A stretch of DNA of 64,000 nt from Paenibacillus algicola (GCF_005577435.1 NZ_CP040396.1:2352501-2416500), one strand, 5' to 3'. Counted from the stretch's first letter, positions 26,374-35,525 are shown. The notes: a model not told the origin generated them from the letters alone. Translations and numbers: made by a program.

Positions 26374-26583
26374 ATGTTAAGAAAAATGTTTGACAAGCTT
26401 CTTCACTCTGCATCCCACAGCCGGGGCAAACGCCACTACAGCAGCTCCGATCAACGCTACAAGAAGCGTTACAGCAGCAGCTACGGTCATGCCCGGAGAA
26501 AGAGCTCTTCCTCCGATTACAAGCGTAGACATGGCAGTATGGGACACGGATACTACAAAAGCCGCAAGTACAGCTCCAGCTGA
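26374..26583 (+). CDS. very small basic Ser/Tyr/Arg/Lys-rich protein
   Basis: 69 residues. After MLRKMFDKLLHSASHSRGKR the chain is low complexity, with repeated short blocks of the type RHYSSS, KRYSSSYG, RKSSSSDY and SRKYSSS. It has almost no acidic or hydrophobic residues after the first dozen. GTGAGG lies nine bases before the ATG. The composition recalls small basic spore or coat proteins and nucleic-acid-binding tails. Dense Ser/Tyr blocks next to a kinase gene suggest a possible substrate, which is inference. It is 113 bases after the kinase on the same strand. Confidence 0.6.
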   Translation: MLRKMFDKLLHSASHSRGKRHYSSSDQRYKKRYSSSYGHARRKSSSSDYKRRHGSMGHGYYKSRKYSSS

Positions 26584-26609
26584 TCACAGGCACCAGCATA
26601 TTGACGAAA

Positions 26610-26649
26610 GGGGCTGTCCCAAAGTAGTTTCTTGTTTAACGAGACAGCT
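26610..26649. repeat. hairpin-forming spacer element 1
   Basis: GGGCTGTC pairs with GACAGCTC around a loop. The outer sequence GGGGCTGTCCCAAAG recurs inverted, with three mismatches in 14, at 26787-26801. No coding content was seen. Confidence 0.45.
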
Positions 26650-26672
26650 CACTTGAGTGAGATCCGAAGCAA

Positions 26673-26730
26673 AAAATAAAGACATGGTGGAGTCAGGGAG
26701 GTAATCCCAGCACCGCCATGTCTTTATTTT
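26673..26730. terminator. strong bidirectional terminator-like hairpin
   Basis: A perfect 15-base inverted repeat (AAAATAAAGACATGG and complement) encloses a GC-rich inner stem. A/T runs on both sides mean it could terminate transcription from the small plus-strand gene and from the minus strand. Confidence 0.75.
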
Positions 26731-26760
26731 GGTCTATTGCGACCTTCTTCAACAACAAAC

Positions 26761-26806
26761 GAGGCCATCCCGCAAGACCCTAGATCTCTTGGAACAGCCT
26801 CTTTAT
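26761..26806 (-). terminator. hairpin after the DUF368 gene
   Basis: On the minus strand GAGGCTGTTCC...AAGA pairs with TCTTG...GGGATGGCCTC and is followed by GTTTGTTG. It lies 31 bases past the stop at 26837. Confidence 0.55.
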
Positions 26807-26836
26807 TCAGATGATGAGTCCGCACAAGATTAGAAG

Positions 26837-27664
26837 CTAGCTTTTCTGCACTCTCTTGGAGGAGCCAAAGTATATCGCAATGCCGGCTCCCGCCAGGAAA
26901 GTAAGAAGGCAAATCACTATGGAGCCAAAGCCTGCCGGAACACCCGGGAATATGACGAGTACCGAACCGGCGATCAGGCCGATCATGACCGCATACATCA
27001 TGTTTGGAAAAGCAGACATCAAATACCGAATCCCTTTACTGCTGAAATAAAAGCCTGCCAGCACACCGGCTCCGATCACAGCAATGACCGGTACATCCAG
27101 GTTAGACAGTGCATTAATGGCTGTTGGGTATACCCCAACCATCAACAGCATAAAGGAGCCGCTGACACCCGGAAGCAGCATGGCCATGCTGGCCAGCCAG
27201 CCGGCAAAGAACATGCCGATGCCATTCACGACGTTGAGGTCAATCAGCTCCCCGCCCTCTTTGTCACCCTGGATGAAGCCAAGCAAGGCCATCAGCAGAA
27301 TACATACAATTAAAACCCCGATGTGCGGACCTGTAAAATTACGTTTGACCTCCGCCAGCCGAATGAGCATTGGAAGTACCCCGAGAATCAGTCCCGTAAA
27401 GAAAAATTGAGTGGGTGCGTAGTGATGCTCCAGCAAGTATTCAATCAATCGGCTCAACGATCCGATTGCGAGCACCATCCCGATGCCCAGCGGGATCAGA
27501 AAGCTCCAGTGACGCTTCCAGTCTTTACTGAATATGCCGCTGATTGCTTCTAACAAACGCTCGTATATACCGAGTACTACGGCCAGAGTGCCGCCGCTGA
27601 CCCCTGGTATCAGATCGGTGGTTCCCATCACAAAGCCGCGATAAAGATTTCTCCATTCCATCAT
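26837..27664 (-). CDS. DUF368 family polytopic membrane protein
   Basis: About 275 residues with eight or so membrane segments. The family hallmarks GTTDLIPGVSGGTLAVVLGIYERLLEA (two overlapping motifs near residues 14-40) and LLPGVSGSFMLLMVG near 160-175 are both present; these repeated PGVSG loops define DUF368. Members have been linked to undecaprenyl-phosphate recycling in some bacteria (the PopT group), so a role in moving C55-P back across the membrane is plausible. The start is the ATG pair at 27664/27661 behind GAGGTG. It is a single gene. Confidence 0.88.
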   Translation of the reverse strand: MMEWRNLYRGFVMGTTDLIPGVSGGTLAVVLGIYERLLEAISGIFSKDWKRHWSFLIPLGIGMVLAIGSLSRLIEYLLEHHYAPTQFFFTGLILGVLPMLIRLAEVKRNFTGPHIGVLIVCILLMALLGFIQGDKEGGELIDLNVVNGIGMFFAGWLASMAMLLPGVSGSFMLLMVGVYPTAINALSNLDVPVIAVIGAGVLAGFYFSSKGIRYLMSAFPNMMYAVMIGLIAGSVLVIFPGVPAGFGSIVICLLTFLAGAGIAIYFGSSKRVQKS

Positions 27665-27787
27665 GTTCTCTCTACACCTCATTAACAATATCCGAAATAA
27701 AAGTTCTGTTTTTGAAATATTCAGCAACTAAGTCTACCATATTTCTGCATTTTTTACGAACGAAGAGCGAATGGTTACGTGGCTTGT

Positions 27788-28132
27788 TTATTTGACTATG
27801 AAATAAGCACCGGTGATGATGAGGGCGATCCCGATCAGCTTCGAGAAGCTCATGGTTTCATGAAACAGGAAGAACGCCGGAATTAATGCCAGCACATAAG
27901 CGATGCTTTGCAGAGGATAAGCAATGCTCAGCGGCAGCCGTGAAAGCACAGCAAACCAGATTACCGTTGCGGCGCCATAGAGCACGAGACCGCTCCAAAC
28001 ATACATGGACGTAAACAGCTTCATCCACTGCAAGCCGCCGCTGCTCTCCAATCCCAGCTTGAACAAAATCTGGCCCGATACTAGCAGCATGATATTCAGG
28101 AATAACAGCCCGTAGCTAATGAATATGCTCAT
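27788..28132 (-). CDS. small EamA/SMR-type membrane transporter (flippase-like)
   Basis: 114 residues with four membrane segments, the size of small multidrug resistance or ArnE-like proteins. A C-terminal block (FFLFHETMSFSKLIGIALIITGAYFI) matches the EamA/SMR end. It overlaps the DUF2304 gene by 17 bases and closes a four-gene group with two glycosyltransferases. In ArnE/F-type systems such proteins flip undecaprenyl-phosphate sugars across the membrane, which fits here. The classical SMR Glu14 is not seen in the first helix, so drug export is less likely. Confidence 0.75.
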   Translation of the reverse strand: MSIFISYGLLFLNIMLLVSGQILFKLGLESSGGLQWMKLFTSMYVWSGLVLYGAATVIWFAVLSRLPLSIAYPLQSIAYVLALIPAFFLFHETMSFSKLIGIALIITGAYFIVK

Positions 28133-28469
28133 TGTGAGATGCTTTCTCTCCTTTCATGATGGCAATCTCCTGCGTAAGTCGGAGCACCTGAGCGCTCAGC
28201 TTTGTAATGACTAGCGTTAAGTGGAGGATCAATACAAAGCAGAACAGCAGTCCAAACAGAAATAAAAGCGCTGGCGCATATTCAATCTGCAGAAATGAAG
28301 CCAGCCGCTCTACTCCCTGTACATTTACAGATATGATGAGCAGCGTGAAGCCCATCAGAATCCATAGTAAGGAATATTGCTCTTTTAGCCTTCGTCTTCG
28401 GACCAGTTCAATGATCATGACGAGGAATACAATGGAAAACATTACGGAAAGAATATATACATTCATCAC
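28116..28469 (-). CDS. DUF2304 domain membrane protein
   Basis: 117 residues with three membrane segments at about 5-22, 35-52 and 68-90. The RRRRLKEQYSLLWILMGF stretch is typical of DUF2304, found next to polyprenyl-phosphate glycosyltransferases. The C-terminus (VLRLTQEIAIMKGEKA) looks like a short cytoplasmic helix. It begins two bases after the GT2 stop (GTG 28469 or ATG 28466) and overlaps the next gene. It probably assists the GT2 enzyme; no catalytic residues are visible. Confidence 0.8.
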   Translation of the reverse strand: MMNVYILSVMFSIVFLVMIIELVRRRRLKEQYSLLWILMGFTLLIISVNVQGVERLASFLQIEYAPALLFLFGLLFCFVLILHLTLVITKLSAQVLRLTQEIAIMKGEKASHNEHIH

Positions 28470-28471
28470 AG

Positions 28472-29173
28472 CTATGCTTTTCCCTCCCGGTAGCGGACTG
28501 CGCTCATCAGCACAGATAATGTGACCTTGACCATATAGTACGCAGACTTCAGCGGGGTAATGGAGGACTTGCCGGTCTCCCGCGCCCGCATTTCAGCTTT
28601 AACCTCCATCAGTCGGCAATGCTTGCGGGTCAAATACACGATCGACTCTACCTCAGGATAATCCATCGGATAGTACTCGGCATATAAGTCAATGACCTTC
28701 GCTCCGGCAGCACGAAAGCCGCTTGTCGTGTCAGTAAAGCGCTGACGGGTCACGAGACTGACCAGCCGAGAAAAAAAGGTAATTCCCACTTTTCGCATTA
28801 CGGACGACTTATATGAGGTTTTTTCCAGAAAACGTGAACCGATGACCAGATCACAGTCACGAACCTTGCTTAGCAGCCGAGGCAGATCAGCAGCAGCGTG
28901 CTGACCGTCCGCATCCATCTGCACGGCCACGTCGTATCCGTGCTTCTTGGCGTACATGTAGCCGGTTTGCATGCCGCCGCCAATGCCTACATTAAAGGGC
29001 AATGTCAGTACTTTGGCTCCTGCCTCCATAGCCACTTGTGCTGTCCGATCTCTGGAACCGTCATTTACAACAAGAATATCGGCAGACGGCATATGATTAC
29101 GAATGTCCTGGATGACGTAGGGGACACTACTCTCTTCATTGTAAGCCGGAATGATGACGAGTACCTTGAGCAT
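28472..29173 (-). CDS. family 2 glycosyltransferase (polyprenyl-phosphate type)
   Basis: A 233-residue GT-A enzyme. It opens VLVIIPAYNEESSVPYVI, carries ILVVNDGSRDRT and has the metal-binding DXD in AVQMDADGQHAAADLPRLL. The acceptor/base region is VIGSRFL. There are no C-terminal membrane segments, unlike ArnC/GtrB, so the neighbouring DUF2304 protein may provide the membrane part. It probably loads a sugar onto undecaprenyl phosphate. The ATG at 29173 is behind AGGAG; the longer frame overlaps the GT-C gene and is not preferred. The GT-C gene ends 37 bases inside this one. Confidence 0.87.
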   Translation of the reverse strand: MLKVLVIIPAYNEESSVPYVIQDIRNHMPSADILVVNDGSRDRTAQVAMEAGAKVLTLPFNVGIGGGMQTGYMYAKKHGYDVAVQMDADGQHAAADLPRLLSKVRDCDLVIGSRFLEKTSYKSSVMRKVGITFFSRLVSLVTRQRFTDTTSGFRAAGAKVIDLYAEYYPMDYPEVESIVYLTRKHCRLMEVKAEMRARETGKSSITPLKSAYYMVKVTLSVLMSAVRYREGKA

Positions 29174-30470
29174 GTGCAGACTCCTCCTTGTTCGTTCCCG
29201 GCTTGTTCGTAATCGCTCCGTATAATCGCATGAATGCATATCCACTAAAGAGGATAAACACAATACTCGTTGGATAGCCGTATCTTGACATGGCGACAAA
29301 AGGAAGATGAATGAGCGTGAAGTATATCAGGAGCAGCAATAACGGAAGCATGGACTTCCCTACTTTTCGAACAGAAGCCCATACGATACCGACTAACCCC
29401 GTATACACAATAACCTGCTGCATGATTTGAACGAAAGGCTTCGGAATCGAAAATAGATCCTTGAGATAGAAAGGCACCAGATACAAAGCTTCGAAACGAC
29501 CGATACTGTAATGGTACAAATAAGTCAAAGGCTGAACAGTAAAGCCATATTTTAAAATATCCATTCCTTTTTGAATAGCGGCAGCATCTGAACCCTCAAA
29601 TACTGTCTTGGGATCATACTGCGGATAGGCTGTAAAAAAGCCAGCAGGCGGCAGCTCATATGAAATCATGGTCCCCAGTAGAAAGGGACTTCCGGCAGAG
29701 CTGGTGAATAAGATAAACTCACCGAAGGTCACCAGGTTACGAATCCACCATGGTATGAGCAGCAGGATATAGCTTCCTATAACGACTAGCGTGAAACGAA
29801 CAATCTCTTTAAGAGTATAGCGATGGGCAAGCCAAATGAACAGCAGCATACAAGGAAACAGAGACGCCTGCGGCTTGAAATAAGCGGCGGCGGCTGTAAG
29901 CAAGCCGACAGCGAGGTACCAACGTATTTTTTTGGTATGAACGGCTGTAATCATGGCACATAGAAGCATTAGAATAAGGGTGCGAAAGCTGGACTCTGTT
30001 AAGATGGAGCCTGACGTAAAATAATCCGGTATGTATAGCGCAGCGATCACGACACCAAGCATAGCCACTTTGTGATGGCTGAAGGTATATCTGGACAAGA
30101 GATAAATAAGGACTATGGATGCTGCTTGCAGCACGGACTGAAATACTCGGAAGGCTGTGACGCCGCCCTGCTCCTGCCCGAAGACAGCCATAAATCCGCT
30201 CAATAATAGCGGAAGACCCGGCATGATAAAGGCCGACGGGGCTTCTCCCGAATTGTAGACGAGTGTACCTTCATTCAGCAGCACCCTTGCCGTATGTATG
30301 TATTTGACGTCATCATTGTTCAGCTTCTCGGGATCTCCCAGAAACAGTCCATTTCCATGATACAGTACGACAACCACGGAAATGAGAAAAACGGCAAGAA
30401 CGACAGGATATAGCTGCTTCTTGACGCGGTCTTCTTGCAAATAGCTGTATAACAATTTCACGCCCTCCAT
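29136..30470 (-). CDS. GT-C family membrane glycosyltransferase (ArnT/PMT-like)
   Basis: A 444-residue protein with about ten membrane segments. The first extracytoplasmic loop holds an acidic motif, NNDDVKYIHTARVLL, near residue 52. In the GT-C fold this Asp pair contacts metal and the lipid-linked sugar. It would move a sugar from a polyprenyl phosphate to an acceptor outside the membrane. The ATG at 30470 has a poor ribosome site; TTG at 30455 is seven bases from GGAGGG and may be the real start. It is the first gene of the four-gene cassette. Confidence 0.82.
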   Translation of the reverse strand: MEGVKLLYSYLQEDRVKKQLYPVVLAVFLISVVVVLYHGNGLFLGDPEKLNNDDVKYIHTARVLLNEGTLVYNSGEAPSAFIMPGLPLLLSGFMAVFGQEQGGVTAFRVFQSVLQAASIVLIYLLSRYTFSHHKVAMLGVVIAALYIPDYFTSGSILTESSFRTLILMLLCAMITAVHTKKIRWYLAVGLLTAAAAYFKPQASLFPCMLLFIWLAHRYTLKEIVRFTLVVIGSYILLLIPWWIRNLVTFGEFILFTSSAGSPFLLGTMISYELPPAGFFTAYPQYDPKTVFEGSDAAAIQKGMDILKYGFTVQPLTYLYHYSIGRFEALYLVPFYLKDLFSIPKPFVQIMQQVIVYTGLVGIVWASVRKVGKSMLPLLLLLIYFTLIHLPFVAMSRYGYPTSIVFILFSGYAFMRLYGAITNKPGTNKEESAHAQGTRHHSGLQ

Positions 30471-30574
30471 CCTATTGATAGGTATATGAAAACAATGATC
30501 TCATCAAATAGTAATTCAATTTCCATTCATTTACAAGGAATATACACAGAAACGATCTTCTACCTACTCACTAT

Positions 30575-30604
30575 AAAAAAGCCGGTCTCGACAAGCAGAC
30601 CGGC
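30575..30604 (-). terminator. rho-independent terminator of the amino-acid ABC operon
   Basis: Arms GCCGGTCT and AGACCGGC, then six T on the minus strand, 18 bases past the ATPase stop. Confidence 0.92.
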
Positions 30605-30621
30605 TCCTTAAACATGATAGA

Positions 30622-31350
30622 CTACAGTACCTTATCCAGGAAGCTGATCGTGCGCTCATGCTTGGGATTCCCGAATACGTCCTCCGGGGCTCCCTCTTCA
30701 ACAATATACCCGCCGTCCATAAAGATGACCCGGTCAGCCACTTCGCGGGCGAAGCCCATCTCATGTGTCACGATCATCATCGTCATTCCTTCACGGGCCA
30801 GATCATTCATGACGCCGAGCACCTCACCAACCATTTCAGGGTCCAGCGCCGAGGTCGGCTCATCGAACAGCATAATATCCGGATTCATGGCAAGTGCACG
30901 CGCAATCGCGACCCGCTGCTTCTGACCCCCGGACAGCTGGCTTGGAAATGCTTCAGCCTTATCGGACAGGCCGACTCTGTCCAGCAGCCGTAAAGCCGTC
31001 TGTTTGGCTTCCGCCTCACTCTGCTTTCCCAGCTCGACGGGGGCAAACATAATATTCTTAAGAACATTAAAATGAGGAAACAGGTTGAAGTGCTGAAACA
31101 CCATGCCGATGTTCTCGCGAACCTTATTGATGTCAGTCTTCGGGTCATTAATATTTTTCTGATCAATGATCACTTTGCCGCCGGTCATCTCGTCCAGTCG
31201 ATTAATACAACGCAGAAAGGTGCTTTTGCCCGAGCCTGACGGGCCGATGACACAGACGACCTCTCCTTCATGGACTTTCATATCAATACCCTTGAGCACC
31301 TCGTTGTTGCCAAAGCTTTTCTTCAAGCCTTCTACGATAATTTTAGCCAT
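30622..31350 (-). CDS. glnQ: polar amino-acid ABC transporter ATP-binding protein
   Basis: A 242-residue ATPase of the GlnQ/HisP class. Walker A is [18 protein letters not shown], the class-specific [18 protein letters not shown] is the Q-loop, the signature is [15 protein letters not shown] and Walker B is [14 protein letters not shown]. It overlaps the end of the fused receptor/permease gene by eight bases. The partner protein suggests uptake of glutamine or another polar amino acid; the exact substrate is not readable. Confidence 0.9.
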   Translation of the reverse strand: MAKIIVEGLKKSFGNNEVLKGIDMKVHEGEVVCVIGPSGSGKSTFLRCINRLDEMTGGKVIIDQKNINDPKTDINKVRENIGMVFQHFNLFPHFNVLKNIMFAPVELGKQSEAEAKQTALRLLDRVGLSDKAEAFPSQLSGGQKQRVAIARALAMNPDIMLFDEPTSALDPEMVGEVLGVMNDLAREGMTMMIVTHEMGFAREVADRVIFMDGGYIVEEGAPEDVFGNPKHERTISFLDKVL

Positions 31351-32794
31351 GCTGCCCCACCTTTCTTTCCAGACGGTTGGCGATCTTGATTAATACTGTG
31401 ATGACGATAAAATACATCAGCGCGACCATCAGCCAGATATCGAAGGATGCAAAGGTTCTGGCAATGATGATTTTCCCGGATTGCGTCAGCTCTACCAGGC
31501 CAATGACAGACAGAATGGATGTATCCTTCAAGGTGATGACGAACTGATTGATAAACGACGGAATCATGACCTTGATCGCTTGTGGAATGATAATCTTGAA
31601 CATAGCTTTGCGGTAAGGAATTCCCAAGGAGCGTGCCGCTTCCATCTGTCCCCGGTCAATGGATTGAATACCGCCGCGGATGATCTCAGTCACATAAGCG
31701 CCTGCGTTCAGGGTCAGGGTCAGCACGGCTGCAAGAAACAGCGGCATGGTAAAGCCGAACGCCTGCGGAATGCCAAAGTAAATGAAGAACGCAAGCACGA
31801 TCAGCGGAATTCCGCGGAAGACATCCACGAACACGGTAGCTATCCCCCGCAGCCATGCATTTCTGCTTACCTTCATGAAGCCGAAGATCAGGCCTATAAT
31901 GAATGCAAAGAACAAGGAAATGAAGGTGTACAAGATCGTTTTGCCCATACCTTCAAGCAAAGGCACAAAGGAAGCTTGAAGCAGCTCCATGCGGGTGAGT
32001 GGAGCCTTGCCTGCGGCATTCTCACCAAGATATTTTTCCAAAATCTCTTCATGGGCGCCTGTGGCCTTCAGGTTCGTAAGTCCGGCATTGAATTTCTGCA
32101 GCAGCTCCTGGTTCTCACCTTTGCGCACCGCAAAGCCATATGAAGCTCCCGGTTCAGGCTCTGTAACCAGCTTAAGCCCGATGTTTTGCTGTTCACCGTA
32201 AGCCAGTACCGCATGATCATCGAAGCAGGCTGCTGAATTCCCGGTTTTGACGTCCTCATACATCAGGGCGGATTCGTCAAAGGGAACGAGAGTAAATCCA
32301 TATTGAGACGCAATGGATTCCGCGAAGGAGTATCCCTCTGTGCCGGTTTTGACAGCGACCTTTTTGCCACGAAGATCCTCATAGCTCTTGATCTCTTCGT
32401 TATCCTTGTCGATGCCCATGACGACGCCAGAATCATAGTATCCTTCGGAGAAATCGAATTTCTGCTTCCGTTCCTCCGTTATGCTCATTCCGGCAATCAC
32501 ACCGTCTACCTGATTGGCCTCCAGCGCCTGTACAGCAGCATTGAAGCCCATAGGCCGGATTTCGTACTGGAAATTCTGGTCCTCCGCAATCGCCTGGATC
32601 AAATCCATATCGATGCCGACAAAATCGCCATTGATGTCCTGGAATTCGAATGGAGCAAATGTAACATCCGTGCCAATGATATAAACCTTGCCCTCTGCCG
32701 GCTCTGCAGCAGCCGTCAAGCTCCCAGCCCCCCAGCTTGCCGCGATGAGCACGACCAGGGTCAGCATCAGATGAAGACTTCGAAGTATCCTCAT
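31343..32794 (-). CDS. fused substrate-binding/permease protein of amino-acid ABC importer
   Basis: A 483-residue fusion, as in the GlnPH proteins of Firmicutes. A signal peptide (to about 30, [10 protein letters not shown]) precedes a family 3 solute-binding domain (about 33-262) with [24 protein letters not shown] and [23 protein letters not shown]. From about 275 a HisM-type permease begins, with ten-residue EAA-type motifs [22 protein letters not shown]. One chain thus acts as receptor and channel. GAGGAGG lies six bases before the ATG. It forms an operon with the ATPase gene. Confidence 0.9.
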   Translation of the reverse strand: MRILRSLHLMLTLVVLIAASWGAGSLTAAAEPAEGKVYIIGTDVTFAPFEFQDINGDFVGIDMDLIQAIAEDQNFQYEIRPMGFNAAVQALEANQVDGVIAGMSITEERKQKFDFSEGYYDSGVVMGIDKDNEEIKSYEDLRGKKVAVKTGTEGYSFAESIASQYGFTLVPFDESALMYEDVKTGNSAACFDDHAVLAYGEQQNIGLKLVTEPEPGASYGFAVRKGENQELLQKFNAGLTNLKATGAHEEILEKYLGENAAGKAPLTRMELLQASFVPLLEGMGKTILYTFISLFFAFIIGLIFGFMKVSRNAWLRGIATVFVDVFRGIPLIVLAFFIYFGIPQAFGFTMPLFLAAVLTLTLNAGAYVTEIIRGGIQSIDRGQMEAARSLGIPYRKAMFKIIIPQAIKVMIPSFINQFVITLKDTSILSVIGLVELTQSGKIIIARTFASFDIWLMVALMYFIVITVLIKIANRLERKVGQHG

Positions 32795-32918
32795 GACAAA
32801 CCTCCTCTATGTAAACAACTATTTAATTAGTTACCCACTTCGACCCTGTATCTAACATTTACTGTCAACTTATTGACATATGCCACTGCACACTAAGCTT
32901 ATTTTGCACCAGAACGCG

Positions 32919-32946
32919 AAAAAAAACCGCTGAACAAGTCAGCGGC
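32919..32946 (-). terminator. rho-independent terminator of the two CorC-type genes
   Basis: Short GC stem CCGCTGA/TCAGCGG with a four-base loop and a run of T on the minus strand, 34 bases past the stop at 32980. Confidence 0.88.
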
Positions 32947-32979
32947 TTGTAATCCTAAGCTTCAGCTCTGTAACAGCTG

Positions 32980-34089
32980 TTATCTTACGGTGCGCGGTAA
33001 TTCCTCGCGCATTTTCTTGACTACTGGACGCAGCGGAGGCTTCGGATTCATACCGACCTCATCCTGAATGTCACCGACGATTTCCTCCAGAATATCCTCC
33101 ATTGTAACCATGCCGATCGTGGCTCCGCGACTATCAACAACCGCCGCCATATGAATCCGATCCTTCTGCATGGTGCTCAGGATGTCCTGAATCAGAGCAT
33201 CCTCCGGATACTCCGGCATATCGTAGATGAACTCATTCATCACAAACGCTCTTCCCGCCGCCAGATGTGTCAGAATCTCCTTCGTGTTGATCACTCCCTT
33301 GTAGTGACCAGGCTGCCCGGAATCCTCCACCGGATAGCGGGTGTAAACGTAGCTGTCCAGGCTCTGCAAGATCTCTTCTACCGATGCATTCTCAGGCACG
33401 GTCACGATTTTCGATTTCGGAATCATAATATCCTGAACCTTCCGCTCATCGAAGGAAAAAATATTTTTGAGATAATCCAGCTCCGTTTGGTTGATCTCGC
33501 CGCCCTCATAGCTTTGCGTGACAATCAGCCGGATCTCCTCCTCCGAGTGAGCGGTATCATGACCGGCCGGCTTGACACCGAACAGCTTCAGCAGCAGCTG
33601 CGCCGAGCCATTTAAGGCATAGATAAACGGATACATCAGCTTTCCGAATCCGTACAGCGGCGGCGCGAGCAGCAAGGTCATGCGTTCGGCATATTGAATC
33701 GCCAGCGTTTTGGGAGCCAGTTCCCCGATGACGACATGCAGAAACGTAATGACCGAGAGTGCGATCGCATAAGAGAGCACTGTGGATAATGCTTCCGGTA
33801 CCTCAAAGCGTTCGAACAACGGGTGCAGCATTCTCTCAACGGTTGGCTCACCCAAGGCACCGAGCACGAGAGCAGTAATCGTAATCCCCAGCTGACAAGC
33901 TGACAGGTAGTAATCCAGATCCTGCGTCACCTTTTTTGCTGTGAGCGCCTTCTTGTTGCCTTCGGCAATCAATTGATCAATTCGAGTCATGCGAACCTTC
34001 AGGATCGCGAATTCAGCCCCTACAAAGAACGCTGTAAGACCAATAAATACGGCCACCAAAAATAAGTTTAAGGCTATTGTCCCGTCCAA
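32980..34089 (-). CDS. CNNM/CorC-type membrane protein with CBS domains (short paralog)
   Basis: 369 residues: a DUF21 membrane domain (about 1-190, three or four segments, with VGAEFAILKVRMTRIDQL) then a CBS pair (about 210-340, with DERKVQDIMIPKSKI and [19 protein letters not shown]). The C-terminal CorC_HlyC domain of its upstream neighbour is missing, so it is about 70 residues shorter. Family members act in Mg2+ or Co2+ movement. The start is TTG at 34089 with GAGGG six bases upstream; the site lies in a hairpin with CCCTCT. It is 81 bases after its paralog, likely a tandem duplicate. Confidence 0.87.
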   Translation of the reverse strand: MDGTIALNLFLVAVFIGLTAFFVGAEFAILKVRMTRIDQLIAEGNKKALTAKKVTQDLDYYLSACQLGITITALVLGALGEPTVERMLHPLFERFEVPEALSTVLSYAIALSVITFLHVVIGELAPKTLAIQYAERMTLLLAPPLYGFGKLMYPFIYALNGSAQLLLKLFGVKPAGHDTAHSEEEIRLIVTQSYEGGEINQTELDYLKNIFSFDERKVQDIMIPKSKIVTVPENASVEEILQSLDSYVYTRYPVEDSGQPGHYKGVINTKEILTHLAAGRAFVMNEFIYDMPEYPEDALIQDILSTMQKDRIHMAAVVDSRGATIGMVTMEDILEEIVGDIQDEVGMNPKPPLRPVVKKMREELPRTVR

Positions 34090-34093
34090 TCAT

Positions 34094-34124
34094 TTCCCTC
34101 TAGTGGAGAGGGTTCACCTCCGTT
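34094..34124 (-). promoter_or_regulatory. leader hairpin hiding the ribosome site of the short CorC paralog
   Basis: On the minus strand GGAGGTGAACCCTCTCC is followed by AGAGGG. CCCTCT pairs with AGAGGG, which is the ribosome site for the TTG at 34089. A five-codon frame (MNPLH) starts inside the element. The same layout precedes the paralog at 35484. Confidence 0.45.
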
Positions 34125-34170
34125 AAAATACAAGTTAGGATATAAGTCTGGCCACCGGCCCGGTCAGCGT

Positions 34171-35484
34171 TTACTCTGTCCCCGGCTCCGGCAGCTTCAT
34201 CATCACTTGCTTGATTTGATAATTTTCGGTCTCCATGACGGTCCAGATGATATTATGCTGTTCAATGACATCACCAGGCTCTACCGTTTCCCCTTTACGG
34301 TACTGAATCCAGCCGCCAAGGGTATCCATAATTTCATCCTCTTCAAACACCAACCCGAACTGCTTCTCCAGATCGTCCAGCAGCACTCTGCCCTGAATCA
34401 AATACTGGTTCTCCCCAGACTGCACGATATCCTCAATTTCATCCTCGTCGAATTCATCCCGGATCTCCCCGACGATTTCCTCCAGGATGTCCTCCATCGT
34501 CAGGATGCCTGCCGTTCCGCCGTATTCGTCGATAACGAGGGCCATGTGCACCTTCTCCTGCTGCATTTTCAGCATCGCATCCTGAATTCGGGTGGATTCG
34601 AATACCATTGGCAGGTCGCGGATGAAATCAGACAGCTTCGGATTTTTGCCCGAAACAATAAATGGCAGCATTTTCTTAACATTGACCATCCCGATAATCC
34701 GGTCCTTATCTCCTTCTTCGGAGATCGGATAGCGAGAGTATTTGAATTCATCCAAAACCTCGATAATTTCTTGCTGCGACATGGATTTATCGAGAGAGAT
34801 CATTTCCGTACGCGGAATCATGATATCCTTGGTCACCCGCTCATCAAAAGAAAATACATTTTCCATGTAAGCCAGCTTCGTTTCCTCAATTTCACCGGCC
34901 TGATAGCTCTGGGTCATAATGATTTTGACCTCTTCCTCGGAATACACCTGCTCATGACCGGCCGGCTTGACGCCGAACCCGCGAAGTATAACTCGGGACG
35001 CGCCATTGAGTGCCCAGATAAACGGATACATGATCTTACCAAACCAATAGAGCGGCGGGGACAGCAGCAAAGACAGCTTCTCAGAGAATTGAATCGCGAG
35101 CGTCTTTGGCGCCATTTCACCGACCACCACATGCAGGAACGTAACGAGTATAAAAGCAATGGCATAAGACGCTACAGAAGAGTTGGCTTCGCTCATATTC
35201 AGCGCTTCAAATACAGGAAGCATAATTCGCTCTACCGCCGGTTTACCGAGTGCGCCGAGTCCCAGCGCGGTTACGGTGATGCCTAGCTGACACGCTGACA
35301 AGTAATAGTCCAGATCACTTGTCACTTTTTTGGCAAGAACGGCCTTCTTGTTTCCTTCTTCAATGAGCTGATCCAGCCTGGACGCACGAATCTTGACAAC
35401 CGCAAATTCAGACGCCACAAAAAACGCCGTTAACAGAAGCAAAAGTGCAAGAATGATTAAGTTGATAATCGTAAGGATGTCCAA
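34171..35484 (-). CDS. CNNM/CorC-type transporter with CBS and CorC_HlyC domains
   Basis: 437 residues: a DUF21 membrane domain (about 1-190), a CBS pair (about 205-335, [15 protein letters not shown] and [19 protein letters not shown]), and the C-terminal CorC_HlyC domain (about 350-430, [15 protein letters not shown]). This is the full HlyC/CorC/TlyC layout, tied to Mg2+/Co2+ homeostasis. The start is TTG at 35484, five bases after GAGGGG, rather than the GTG at 35511 that sits on another GGAG. It lies upstream of the shorter paralog, with which it shares about half its residues by eye. Confidence 0.9.
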   Translation of the reverse strand: MDILTIINLIILALLLLLTAFFVASEFAVVKIRASRLDQLIEEGNKKAVLAKKVTSDLDYYLSACQLGITVTALGLGALGKPAVERIMLPVFEALNMSEANSSVASYAIAFILVTFLHVVVGEMAPKTLAIQFSEKLSLLLSPPLYWFGKIMYPFIWALNGASRVILRGFGVKPAGHEQVYSEEEVKIIMTQSYQAGEIEETKLAYMENVFSFDERVTKDIMIPRTEMISLDKSMSQQEIIEVLDEFKYSRYPISEEGDKDRIIGMVNVKKMLPFIVSGKNPKLSDFIRDLPMVFESTRIQDAMLKMQQEKVHMALVIDEYGGTAGILTMEDILEEIVGEIRDEFDEDEIEDIVQSGENQYLIQGRVLLDDLEKQFGLVFEEDEIMDTLGGWIQYRKGETVEPGDVIEQHNIIWTVMETENYQIKQVMMKLPEPGTE

Positions 35485-35525
35485 TCCATCCCCTCGTAAA
35501 GAGGGATTCACCTCCGGTATAGTTC
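35484..35525 (-). promoter_or_regulatory. leader hairpin hiding the ribosome site of the long CorC paralog
   Basis: On the minus strand CCGGAGGTGAATCCCTC is followed by GAGGGGA; CCCTC pairs with the GAGGG of the ribosome site. Layout and sequence match the leader at 34094-34124. An extended -10 box (TGATATACT, 35703-35711) lies about 215 bases upstream. Confidence 0.45.

Noticed and set aside
34207..35286. Long plus-strand open frame of about 360 codons opposite the CorC-type gene
   Set aside because: It is antisense to a clear family member, has low-complexity His/Gln/Arg-rich sequence and no good ribosome site.
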